Assembly: GCA_902776845.1 (NCBI GenBank)
Contig: CACYRM010000064.1
Span: forward strand, 1-32,461
Reading direction: 5' to 3'
DNA: 32,461 nt
Origin: Oscillospiraceae bacterium
GTDB lineage: Bacteria > Bacillota > Clostridia > Saccharofermentanales > Saccharofermentanaceae
Shown: positions 1 to 8,294 of the stretch, in pieces
How the letters are laid out: every line of letters starts with the position of its first letter
How positions within the stretch are numbered: the first letter of the stretch is position 1
Position numbers and translations under genes: made by a program
The notes under the pieces: generated by a model
Databases searched by the model: none
What the model was told of the DNA's origin: nothing
The model's input: the letters and a program-made list of their open reading frames with translations, nothing else

Positions 1-1065
1 TCGCAAAAGGGCTGGAAAGTCTCCGTGGGCGATCCGCCGTACGCGAATTATGAGTGGCTCTCGGATGTAAGCATCTATGATGACAACGACAATATCAATG
101 CTTATAACATGTACGGCGTCATGACTAAAGGCAATCCGGTCCTTGCTGAACTTGGAGAGGAATACGAACTCCGTCTTAACAGGAACCTGTTCTGCTACGG
201 ATTTATGAAGACCATGCCCTATCTTTTACAGCCGCTGTTCTATTCGCGCGGAACATATAATGACATGAATCTCTTTACTGACGGAAGCGGAAACGTCGGT
301 GCTCTTTCCGATCCTCTCCATACACAGATAGGACTCGATGAGACATACCTGGGTTCAAGACTCGTTCTCGAATCACTGGATGACATCGTCAGCATCAATG
401 ATGATGAGGAAAACTGCTTCTTCATGTTCGCCAACAACACCACCCACGACGTCACGCTCCTTGAAGAGCCGTCTTACACTCCCGCGTATGTGGTTGATAA
501 CACCGAATATGATCTTGCCAACAGTGACCGCTTCACCGTTGACGGCAGGGATATGCATATGGAAGACTATCTGTCCTATGCGCATTATGAATGCAGCATG
601 TCCGCGTGCATCCTGCTCGGGGAGTGGTTCGATTATCTCAGGGAGAACGGTCTGTACGACAACACGAGGATAATCATAGTTGCCGACCACGGCTATTCAT
701 TTGGCCAGTTCGACGACCTGCTCCTGCCGGAACTCGGTTACGACGGCGAGCAGCTCAATCCGGTCCTTCTCGTCAAAGACTTTGACAGCACGGGATTTAC
801 CGTATCTGACGAGTTTATGACCAATGCCGACACGCCTTATCTGGCACTCAAGGGCATTGTTGATTCGCCGGTCAATCCCTTCACTGGCAATCCTATCCTG
901 AAGGAATCGGATTCAGGCGACCAGCTCATATACATTTCGGGAAGCGGCAACGTTCTGACCAATAACGGAACAAGACTTGAGGAAGCCGACCGCCGCTGGT
1001 TCACCGTACATGACAACATCTTTGACAACAGCAACTGGGCTCTTTATCCCGGAGATCCCACATGA
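1..1065 (+). CDS. Sulfatase/LtaS-superfamily protein, C-terminal part
   Basis: The reading frame is open from the first base, so the true start lies upstream. About 354 residues are visible. Seen: IIIVADHGYSFG near the middle, which fits the metal-binding Asp-His-Gly segment of the alkaline-phosphatase/sulfatase fold, and an earlier FFMFANNTTHD stretch like the strand and His region of LtaS/YejM-type enzymes. Family knowledge: these membrane-anchored ectoenzymes move or remove phosphoglycerol, phosphoethanolamine or sulfate groups on surface glycans. Neighbour: the next gene, 18 bases on and on the same strand, is a CDP-glycerol glycerophosphotransferase, so I infer joint work on a cell-surface polymer. 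The N-terminal membrane domain and catalytic Thr/Ser are outside the window, so the exact reaction cannot be stated. Confidence 0.75.
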   Translation, partial: SQKGWKVSVGDPPYANYEWLSDVSIYDDNDNINAYNMYGVMTKGNPVLAELGEEYELRLNRNLFCYGFMKTMPYLLQPLFYSRGTYNDMNLFTDGSGNVGALSDPLHTQIGLDETYLGSRLVLESLDDIVSINDDEENCFFMFANNTTHDVTLLEEPSYTPAYVVDNTEYDLANSDRFTVDGRDMHMEDYLSYAHYECSMSACILLGEWFDYLRENGLYDNTRIIIVADHGYSFGQFDDLLLPELGYDGEQLNPVLLVKDFDSTGFTVSDEFMTNADTPYLALKGIVDSPVNPFTGNPILKESDSGDQLIYISGSGNVLTNNGTRLEEADRRWFTVHDNIFDNSNWALYPGDPT

Positions 1066-1083
1066 GCAGCGGAGGTCTGACAT

Positions 1084-2439
1084 ATGATCGGTAAATTGTT
1101 ATATATAGACCCCGGTACGGGAAGCATGCTCTTCTCGATAATAATCGGTATAGCCGGCGTGCTCATCTTCGCAGGACATGCGCTTCTGATCAGGCTCAAG
1201 TTCTTCTTCCTCGGCGGCAGATCCAAAGATACTGACGGCAGCCGTATGCCTGTATGCGTTTTCTCCGAGGGCAAAAGGTATTGGAACATTTTCAAACCCG
1301 TCCTGGATGAATTCGAGAAACGCGGAAAGGACATTTACTATCTCACCGCAAGTCCCGATGATCCGGCCCTGAAGGCTGACTATAAATATGTCCATGCGGA
1401 ATTCATCGGCGAGGGCAATAAAGCCATCTCGAAAATGAATCTTATAAAAGCGGATCTTGTCTTATCCACCACACCGAGTCTTGACGTGTTCCAATGGAAA
1501 AGATCTAAAGGCGTTTCCTGCTACGTTCATATTCCACACATGCCGAACGACATAACCACATATAAGATGTTCGGTCTGGATTTTTATGACGCGGTCCTCG
1601 TATCCGGCAATTATCAGAAAGAACAGATCCGAAGGATCGAGAAGATACGTTCCATTCCCGGAAAGGAGATCGTTCTTACCGGTATCCCCTATCTTGATAC
1701 GATGAAGGAACGCCTGGACCGGCTGCCTCATGAAGATCATTCCGGCAGGGATAAAACCATTCTCCTTGCACCATCCTGGGGCAATAATGGCATCCTTACG
1801 CGCTACGGAGCCTCTTTCATCGAAAGCCTCATAAAGACCTCTTACAAGGTCATAATCAGGCCTCACCCGCAGTCCTTCACATCCGAGAAAGAACTGATCG
1901 ATAAGCTCATGGCACAGTTCCCCGAATCGGATAAGCTCAAATGGAACAGGGACCCGGATAACTTTAACGTGCTTAATGAAGCGGATATCCTTATCTCCGA
2001 CTTCTCGGGTGTCATCTTCGATTTTGCGCTGGTCTTCAACAAGCCCGTGATCTACACGGAGCCGAGCAATGACTGGTCACAGTACGACTGCTGCTGGGAT
2101 ACCGAAGAACTCTGGACTTATAAGATCCTGCCCAAGATAGGAAGAAAGCTTACATCCGAAAATTTCGGCAATATAGGTGCTTTAATCGATGACTGCATCA
2201 GCGGCTCCGGCGCTTCCGAGCTTGCCAAAGGCCGTGACCTTGCCCGTGAACAGACCTGGTGCAATATGGGTAAAGGAGCCGAAAAGACGGCGGATTACCT
2301 GATCAGAAAACACGGCGAGATCGCAAGTAAGAATGCAGCCGTTTCCGCAGAAACCAAGGGCTCAAAGGGTACTAAGGGATCCAAAGGCACTGAAGATCAG
2401 CCGCCCCGGAGAAAGAGCAAAAAGAGTCTTTTCGCGTAA
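1084..2439 (+). CDS. CDP-glycerol glycerophosphotransferase family protein
   Basis: 451 residues. The start is the ATG a few bases after GCGGAGGTCTGACAT, a good ribosome site. Residues 1-40 hold a YIDPGTGS motif and one hydrophobic segment. The rest has the TagB/TagF-type glycosyltransferase-B fold: the IIRPHPQS strand near residue 260, with its characteristic His, and ISDFSGVIFDFALVFNKP near residues 303-322. Family role: transfer of glycerol phosphate from CDP-glycerol to a teichoic-acid-like polymer or surface glycan at the inner face of the membrane. The C-terminal tail repeats Lys-Gly-Ser/Thr units (about residues 424-436) and ends strongly basic, which may help membrane contact. The gene follows the sulfatase-like gene closely and probably shares its transcript. 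It ends 7 bases from the convergent ABC gene. Confidence 0.85.
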   Translation: MIGKLLYIDPGTGSMLFSIIIGIAGVLIFAGHALLIRLKFFFLGGRSKDTDGSRMPVCVFSEGKRYWNIFKPVLDEFEKRGKDIYYLTASPDDPALKADYKYVHAEFIGEGNKAISKMNLIKADLVLSTTPSLDVFQWKRSKGVSCYVHIPHMPNDITTYKMFGLDFYDAVLVSGNYQKEQIRRIEKIRSIPGKEIVLTGIPYLDTMKERLDRLPHEDHSGRDKTILLAPSWGNNGILTRYGASFIESLIKTSYKVIIRPHPQSFTSEKELIDKLMAQFPESDKLKWNRDPDNFNVLNEADILISDFSGVIFDFALVFNKPVIYTEPSNDWSQYDCCWDTEELWTYKILPKIGRKLTSENFGNIGALIDDCISGSGASELAKGRDLAREQTWCNMGKGAEKTADYLIRKHGEIASKNAAVSAETKGSKGTKGSKGTEDQPPRRKSKKSLFA

Positions 2440-2446
2440 AGCCCTC

Positions 2447-5400
2447 TTATTCGGTCCTCAGCGCGGTTACAGGATCCTGTCTCGAAGCGGACTTCGACGG
2501 GATCAGACCTCCTATGAGCGTCAGGAAGATACTGAGGATAACGAGAACTATCGCTGCCTCCCACGGCAATATAGCGCTGACATCCGTGGAATCCGCGATC
2601 TTATGGATGATCGCGTTGATCGGGATAAGCAGGATAAGAGATATTCCCACACCGAAAAGACCTGCGAGGAATCCCGTGATCATGGTCTCGGCATTGAATA
2701 CCTGTGCAACGTTGTGCTTGGAAGCGCCCATGGCGCGGAGGATACCGATCTCTTTCCGGCGCTCGAGAACGCTGATATAAGTGATGACTCCGATCATGAT
2801 GGAAGATACGACCAAAGATATCGCAACGAACGCGATGAGAACGTAAGAGATCGTGTTGATGATCTTTGTCACCGACTTCATAAGCGCGCCGACAATATCG
2901 GTATATGTAATGCTCTTATCATCCTCGCCTGCGTCTTCGACCATCTTGTTGTAGTCTTTCAGGATCGTGGTGATCTGGTCCTTGGATTCGAAATCCTTGG
3001 GGTATATCGTGATCGACTGGAGATCTTCCTTATCGCAATATCCGAAGGATAATAGATTGCCCTCAGCCGAAGAGACACTGCCGCCCATCAGCTCGTTCAT
3101 GAATGACTGGAGCTCATTCTCGCCCATATTGAACTGGAACGCCTTTGCGAAAGCATCCTGATCGATAGTCAGAGCGCTTCCGAAATCCTCGAACGTGCTC
3201 GTTAATGCCTTGGTCATGTTAGAGGCTATCTTTTCGATGACCATGGTAAGAGCGCTCTCGATGCCTGACGCAAGCTGGCCCGTTATCTGCGCGGTCATAT
3301 CACCGACATTAGACATAACGGCGGAAGTTATCTCATCGGCATTGATCGCGGTCGTTACTGTGTATGTGATAAGCTGCTTGGCTCTGTCTGTGCCGAGATA
3401 ATCGATAAGCGAATCCTTGATGAGCTTCGGATCGGGCAGATTGTTCTCTGTCGCATATTTACTGTATCCGTCAAGGATGGCTTCTGCGATCTTCTGTGAC
3501 TGCTCAAGGGAGATCTCGATTTTGTTCGATATCTCTTCAGTTATAACTTTGGTCTGCTCATCCAGAAGCTTCTGACCCTCCTCGCTTTCAAGGAATTCCC
3601 TGAAATACTGTGAATAGGTCTCCTGATCAATATCCGTTATCGCGTCGATGCCGTAGTTTTCGATCACATACTTAACAAATCCGTCTGAGATCGCCTGCGT
3701 CGCGTCAGCTATCACACTCCTGTCGATATTGGCGGCACCGCTCTCCCTGATCGCCTCGGCGAGCTGATCTCTTAAGAGGGCAGTTCCTTCAGGAGACGTG
3801 ATATACTGCGTTACCGCATCAGGAAGCTTTGCGAAATCCGTTGAAGGATCGGATGAGGAATAATCCATATAATCCGTGAAAAGGCTCGACATGCCCTGTC
3901 CCAGAGCATCAAAATCGATCTTCAGTTCCACGCCGTCAAGAAGACCTGACAGCTGGTCTGCGGAAAGACTCGGCATTGCGCTTCCGAACGCTCCGGAAAG
4001 ATCCATGCCGCTCATGTCACCGAAAGCATCCTCGTCGATAGTCAGCTTGGTCTCATCGAACTTGAAAGCATTCTGGATAGCATCCTCGTCGATCGAGAAC
4101 ATATCACCCATATCAAAATCCGATTCCTCCTCATCGAACCGCTTTCCGGTCAGAACATTGACTTCGCGGTCCGCAAGCTGTGCCTTTACAATAGCGGAAT
4201 CCTCGGCAGCGTCTCTCAGTTCTTCAACAAGATCCTTGCCGTAGTATATTCCGGCATCGAGCATCCAGATATCCTCACCCGCTTTAGGCTGGACAATGCC
4301 GACTATCTTAAGATCCTGTGCTTCCTTCAGAAGGCCGCGCATGTAATCATCGCTGTTCCTCATATCAGAATAGATCTTGTTGACATCATCATATTTGTAG
4401 AACTTAAATGCGGGGATAACCTTGAATGTCATGCCCATAAAATCTTCGTAATGCCAGGTGTAATATTCCTGATCGGTTACGACTTCGAGACCGTTGCTGA
4501 AATCTCTGATCATCTTGTCCAGTTCTTCGGTATCACGGAGTCCGAAAGCATAGATTATATAATCGGATACGGCTCCGTTCTGGGTGAGAACGAGTACCGC
4601 TTCCTGAGAATTCTCGGGCCATCTTCCCGCTTTTATGTCGTACTGGCTGATGTAAAGCGACTCATTTTCCGGCATCTCGAAAAAGACATTCATGCTGTAC
4701 GCGGATGTGAAAACGCTGGATGATGTAAGTCCCATGGACGCAAAGTCATTATTGGGGTTTACCTGTCTGTATTCACCCGTTCCCCTGTTGTAACGGAAGA
4801 TCTGGGGATCGAGTCCGTATGAATATTCGACACCGTTGGTAAGCTCATAGATATTGGTCTTGCCGCTGTCAAAATATTCTTTGAGCGAGATAAGATCGTT
4901 CGTCTGTACCGTGGAAAGAAGCTGACTCACAGAAGGCACCTCGGTAATCTCTCCTTCTGCTGCAGGTTCCCAGGTATCAGTCGATACCATCATCATCGAT
5001 ACGAAAGATATTGATGAACGCTCTATGGAGAGCGGATACTGTGAAAGTGTCTGCGCCTCTATCCTGTCGATGTATGTATTGACGCCGTTCGACATCGACA
5101 ATATCAAAGCGATTCCGATTATTCCGATCGACCCGGCGAAAGCGACAAGTATGGTCCTTGCCTTCTTGGTCCAGAGATTATTGAAGCTCAGGGCAAGAGC
5201 CGTAAAGAAGCTCATGGAGGCCTTTCCGAGATTCTTATGGACAGGACTTATGCCGGCCTGATCCTTTTCCGGTTCAAGCGGATCGCTGTCATTGATTATC
5301 CTGCCGTCCTTAAGCTTAACGATCCTCGTCGCGTATTCTTCCGCAAGCTCGGGGTTGTGCGTGACCATGACAACAAGACGGTCCTTTGCGACCTCTTTGA

Positions 5401-5950
5401 GCAGGTCCATAACCTGGATGCTGGTCTCGGTATCAAGCGCGCCCGTAGGCTCGTCAGCGAGAAGGATATCCGGATCGTTTACAAGAGCTCTCGCGATCGC
5501 GACTCTCTGCATCTGGCCGCCGGACATCTGATTCGGCTTCTTATGCGCCTGTTCGCGGAGTCCGACCTTTTCGAGAGCATCGAGAGCCTTCTGCCTGCGT
5601 TCTCTTTTGGAAATGCCTGAGATCGTAAGTGCCAGCTCGACATTGGATAAGACTGTCTGGTGGGGGATCAGGTTATAGCTCTGGAAAACGAATCCTATCG
5701 TATGGTTTCTGTATGAATCCCAGTCCCGGTCCTTATAGCGCTTGGTGGATATGCCGTTAATGATAAGGTCTCCGGAATCATAGCGGTCGAGACCTCCGAT
5801 AATATTGAGCAGCGTTGTCTTGCCTGAACCCGACGGACCCAGGATCGCGACAAACTCATTATCCCTGAGATTCAGAGACACGCCGTCCAGAGCCTTCTGG
5901 ACGAGGCTTCCGGTTTTATATTGCTTATGTATATCCCTTATTTGAAGCAT
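2447..5950 (-). CDS. ABC transporter, fused ATPase and FtsX/MacB-type permease with giant ectodomain
   Basis: 1167 residues. ATPase domain: Walker A GPSGSGKTT (38-46), Q-loop Gln90, signature MSGGQ (142-146), Walker B DILLADE (161-167), H-loop His198. One membrane helix follows at about 264-286. Then comes an extracytoplasmic region of roughly 700 residues, far larger than the about 200-residue MacB periplasmic domain. The FtsX-like C-terminus has three helices with ERRKEIGILRAMGAS after the first and a PVTALR ending. Family knowledge: type VII ABC proteins are mechanotransmitters rather than classic pores, moving lipoproteins or peptides, sensing antibiotics or activating cell-wall hydrolases. 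The ectodomain repeats an I-D-x-D-A-F/I motif three times (near residues 620, 637 and 927). The ribosome site before the ATG is weak (CGGAAG). A separate SseB-like gene lies 86 bases upstream on the same strand. Confidence 0.85.
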   Translation of the reverse strand: MLQIRDIHKQYKTGSLVQKALDGVSLNLRDNEFVAILGPSGSGKTTLLNIIGGLDRYDSGDLIINGISTKRYKDRDWDSYRNHTIGFVFQSYNLIPHQTVLSNVELALTISGISKRERRQKALDALEKVGLREQAHKKPNQMSGGQMQRVAIARALVNDPDILLADEPTGALDTETSIQVMDLLKEVAKDRLVVMVTHNPELAEEYATRIVKLKDGRIINDSDPLEPEKDQAGISPVHKNLGKASMSFFTALALSFNNLWTKKARTILVAFAGSIGIIGIALILSMSNGVNTYIDRIEAQTLSQYPLSIERSSISFVSMMMVSTDTWEPAAEGEITEVPSVSQLLSTVQTNDLISLKEYFDSGKTNIYELTNGVEYSYGLDPQIFRYNRGTGEYRQVNPNNDFASMGLTSSSVFTSAYSMNVFFEMPENESLYISQYDIKAGRWPENSQEAVLVLTQNGAVSDYIIYAFGLRDTEELDKMIRDFSNGLEVVTDQEYYTWHYEDFMGMTFKVIPAFKFYKYDDVNKIYSDMRNSDDYMRGLLKEAQDLKIVGIVQPKAGEDIWMLDAGIYYGKDLVEELRDAAEDSAIVKAQLADREVNVLTGKRFDEEESDFDMGDMFSIDEDAIQNAFKFDETKLTIDEDAFGDMSGMDLSGAFGSAMPSLSADQLSGLLDGVELKIDFDALGQGMSSLFTDYMDYSSSDPSTDFAKLPDAVTQYITSPEGTALLRDQLAEAIRESGAANIDRSVIADATQAISDGFVKYVIENYGIDAITDIDQETYSQYFREFLESEEGQKLLDEQTKVITEEISNKIEISLEQSQKIAEAILDGYSKYATENNLPDPKLIKDSLIDYLGTDRAKQLITYTVTTAINADEITSAVMSNVGDMTAQITGQLASGIESALTMVIEKIASNMTKALTSTFEDFGSALTIDQDAFAKAFQFNMGENELQSFMNELMGGSVSSAEGNLLSFGYCDKEDLQSITIYPKDFESKDQITTILKDYNKMVEDAGEDDKSITYTDIVGALMKSVTKIINTISYVLIAFVAISLVVSSIMIGVITYISVLERRKEIGILRAMGASKHNVAQVFNAETMITGFLAGLFGVGISLILLIPINAIIHKIADSTDVSAILPWEAAIVLVILSIFLTLIGGLIPSKSASRQDPVTALRTE

Positions 5951-6036
5951 AACTTCCGAGATTGTAGCATGCGCCCTGTGAACATTCTTTATTATCTGTG
6001 TGAATTATTGGAAAAATCCCATATATTCAGCGGGTT

Positions 6037-7500
6037 TCATTGAGGGAGCTTGGAATAGAGCCAGGTGACCTTATCGGGGAATTTAACTGATTTCATCCTG
6101 GAGAACAGCTGGAACTGGATCTTCTTAATGCCCCTGAGGTAAGGCTTTATGGCTTCTGCCAGCCCCTGACACTCCTCTTTAAATGAATCCTCTGAACAGT
6201 CCATGATGCAGAGATAGGACTTATCCTGGCGGTTTTCGGCAGGAGTTGTTATGAGGATCAGCACTCTTGAGATATCGGGACGGGAGCCGCAGTACTTCTT
6301 AACGGCATTTCCGACAGCCGCGAACTCCGGAGTCTCGGCGGGATTGCTGATAAGCATCTTCTGCACGGCCGGAGTGCCCTGCTTGGCAAGAAGACGGTCA
6401 AGATCGTTGTTGCCCGTACCGCCTAAAGAGATCGATACGTTATCAGCTGCACCGGCACCGAATCTTTCTATGAAGGTCTCAGACTCAACCATCTTATCGA
6501 TAAGATCCCTGGGGATCGTAATTGACACGGGGCCGCCCGGATTAACGAGGAAACCCTGATGATGGGGATCGCGCGCGATCGCGGCAACCTGGGCAAAGCC
6601 GAGCATCAGATTACGGAAAGGTCCGTTCTGCTTGGCAAATCCGCCCTTTGCGGCTTTTACGGCAAGTCTCTGATCCGTGAAAACGGGCATGAAAGGAACG
6701 CCGGGGTTGTTCTTGGTGCTTATTCCCATAAATGACACGGTGCTCTTGCCGCTTCCCGCAGCCGAGATCTTGGCAAGAGTAACGAACTCGCTCGTCATAA
6801 GGCAGTCCATGACAGTAGCGAAGAACAGAGGCTCTTTACCGTACTTGCCGTACTCGCAGAGCATCGCTGTCGTCCTGGGGTTGCCGGCGATGGCCATGCC
6901 CCTGCATCCCGCATCTTCCATATCTTCGATACCGATGGCATCGGTAATTACCGCAAATCTCTGAACGGGTCTGGAAGCATCCTCATCGGGATTCTCGGGA
7001 ACCGGCAGATCGCCATGGGTTATCTCAAGTTCGGCTCTCCCGTAAGATAGCTCATCGACAAATTCCCTGCTGTCATTTCTGATCTTCTCGATCGTGACCT
7101 TGTACTTGTTGCCTCTTCCCTGATAAAGATATACATCACTGCCGGCTTTGACCGTTCCTCTTATATTGCCGCGGACAATGATATTGCCTTCCTTCTCGGG
7201 AGCGGCGCTGAGCGGGATCTCATCGCAGACAACGAAAAAGTTCATGCCTGTCGGAATGGTATCACCTTCAAGGATCTTCCCGGCAGCCTGTCTGGCCTGC
7301 TCTTCCATGAAGATCTCTTTTTTACTGGCTTCTTCCTGGGCCTGCTGTCTTTCCTCGGCTTTTGCCTGTCTCTCCTGCTGTTCCTCCTCGCGTGCCTCGA
7401 GGATGATCTTCATCTCCTCTGTAACACTGTTACTCTCTTTATTTTCAGCGGTCTCGCCGTTCTGTTCCTCGATCTTCTTTTTCTTTCCGAAAAGTGCCAT
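6037..7500 (-). CDS. SseB-family protein with translation-factor-like beta barrel
   Basis: 487 residues, soluble. Residues 1-75 are highly charged and predicted coiled coil (runs of Glu, Gln, Lys). Residues about 85-170 resemble domain 2 of EF-Tu-type GTPases: an IIVRGNIRGTVKAGSDVYLY strand pair followed by a closing strand after SYGRAELEITHG, but no GTPase domain is present. Residues about 225-345 match an SseB N-terminal domain (PFMPVFTDQRLAVKA, then GFLVNPGGPVSITIPRDLI). Residues about 375-485 match an SseB C-terminal domain. SseB proteins were named for serine-sensitivity effects and are common next to secretion or stress genes; their biochemistry is not settled. The start is chosen for GGGGAG about 11 bases upstream. 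The gene is divergent from the TerB-like gene and upstream of the large ABC gene. Confidence 0.7.
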   Translation of the reverse strand: MALFGKKKKIEEQNGETAENKESNSVTEEMKIILEAREEEQQERQAKAEERQQAQEEASKKEIFMEEQARQAAGKILEGDTIPTGMNFFVVCDEIPLSAAPEKEGNIIVRGNIRGTVKAGSDVYLYQGRGNKYKVTIEKIRNDSREFVDELSYGRAELEITHGDLPVPENPDEDASRPVQRFAVITDAIGIEDMEDAGCRGMAIAGNPRTTAMLCEYGKYGKEPLFFATVMDCLMTSEFVTLAKISAAGSGKSTVSFMGISTKNNPGVPFMPVFTDQRLAVKAAKGGFAKQNGPFRNLMLGFAQVAAIARDPHHQGFLVNPGGPVSITIPRDLIDKMVESETFIERFGAGAADNVSISLGGTGNNDLDRLLAKQGTPAVQKMLISNPAETPEFAAVGNAVKKYCGSRPDISRVLILITTPAENRQDKSYLCIMDCSEDSFKEECQGLAEAIKPYLRGIKKIQFQLFSRMKSVKFPDKVTWLYSKLPQ

Positions 7501-7616
7501 ATTGATTCTGACTCCCCTTTTTTATTATTTCCAAAAAAGAATTATATCACATTGGAGCCATGCTTTTCCTTATCTGAAGAACATTCCTCACAAGTCGGAC
7601 AGTGTGTAATGTGTTG

Positions 7617-7625
7617 TGATAAAAT
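7617..7625 (+). promoter_or_regulatory. Extended -10 promoter candidate for the TerB-like gene
   Basis: TGATAAAAT sits 28 bases before the ATG at 7653. That leaves a leader of about 20 bases holding AAAGAGGA as ribosome site. No good -35 is seen (GGACAG at the right distance). Confidence 0.4.
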
Positions 7626-7652
7626 ATCTGCAAAACAAAAAGAGGAAATCCT

Positions 7653-8294
7653 ATGGAATACGACAGACAGGAAATACTGGATAAGGCGGCAATGGCCTAT
7701 TCGCATGCCGAGACAACCATAAGGGCAATGGACGGTGTTTACCAGAATGTGACCGGGAGCACTTATGAAGCCGAGCTCACCCTTGCCCAGTTTGACATGA
7801 TCCTTCAGGGAGTCCTTCTGAGCGTTGCCTGCGCGGACGGGGTTTTCGATCCCGTGGAACAGGATTTCATAAAGCTTTTCGCCATGCACGGAGATCTTCT
7901 CGATTACATTAAAAGGACCTCCGATATCAAGGTGGAGCTTACATGGGATATCATTGCCTCTCTTCCCGCGGATGTGGCAGAAGCCCTCATAGAGGTGCTG
8001 CCGCAAGTATTGGATGAGCAGTGCTCAAGCTTCATCTATCCCCTCGCTGCCGTTGATTTCTCATACAGCCAGTACGGCGGGGTAATTACATCACCCGGTG
8101 ATTTCTTAAGATCGATAGAATCTGACATGATACAGATAGCCGGACTTCTGGCGTTTGTGGATTCCGAAGGCACCGACGACGAGATGTGCGCCGCAGTCTC
8201 AATGATCTATGAACTCGAAGGAAAGCACTGGAGGGATCTTCTGTCCGGAAGGTCCTTAGGACCGGGTCAGTATCCGAATTCCTCTATCCAGTAA
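7653..8294 (+). CDS. TerB-like protein (tentative), function unknown
   Basis: 213 residues, acidic, with no signal peptide or membrane helix. The start ATG follows AAAGAGGAAATCCT, a good ribosome site. The stretch LLSVACADGVFDPVEQDF (about residues 53-70) has the form of the TerB fold, in which a helix ends in an Asp-Gly turn with further acidic residues that can bind metal. The rest is helical and I recognise no other motif. TerB-fold proteins occur near stress and membrane-associated genes, but a tellurite role should not be assumed. The last 28 bases overlap, tail to tail, the end of the CAP-domain gene on the other strand. An alternative is a clostridial protein of unknown function that only shares the Asp-Gly helix by chance. 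Confidence 0.6.
   Translation: MEYDRQEILDKAAMAYSHAETTIRAMDGVYQNVTGSTYEAELTLAQFDMILQGVLLSVACADGVFDPVEQDFIKLFAMHGDLLDYIKRTSDIKVELTWDIIASLPADVAEALIEVLPQVLDEQCSSFIYPLAAVDFSYSQYGGVITSPGDFLRSIESDMIQIAGLLAFVDSEGTDDEMCAAVSMIYELEGKHWRDLLSGRSLGPGQYPNSSIQ

Noticed and set aside
2364-2400. Lys-Gly-Ser/Thr repeat as a variable-number tandem repeat
   Set aside because: Only about two imperfect units; codons differ between units, so it is better described as a basic tail.
2333-3052. 239-residue open frame on the plus strand inside the ABC gene
   Set aside because: Antisense to a well-conserved permease end; very rich in Arg/Asp with no domain, and the real plus-strand gene ends at 2439.
5951-5969. Extended -10 (TGCTACAAT, minus strand) for the large ABC gene
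   Set aside because: The predicted start would fall almost on the ATG and leave no room for the ribosome site, so it was not listed as a promoter.
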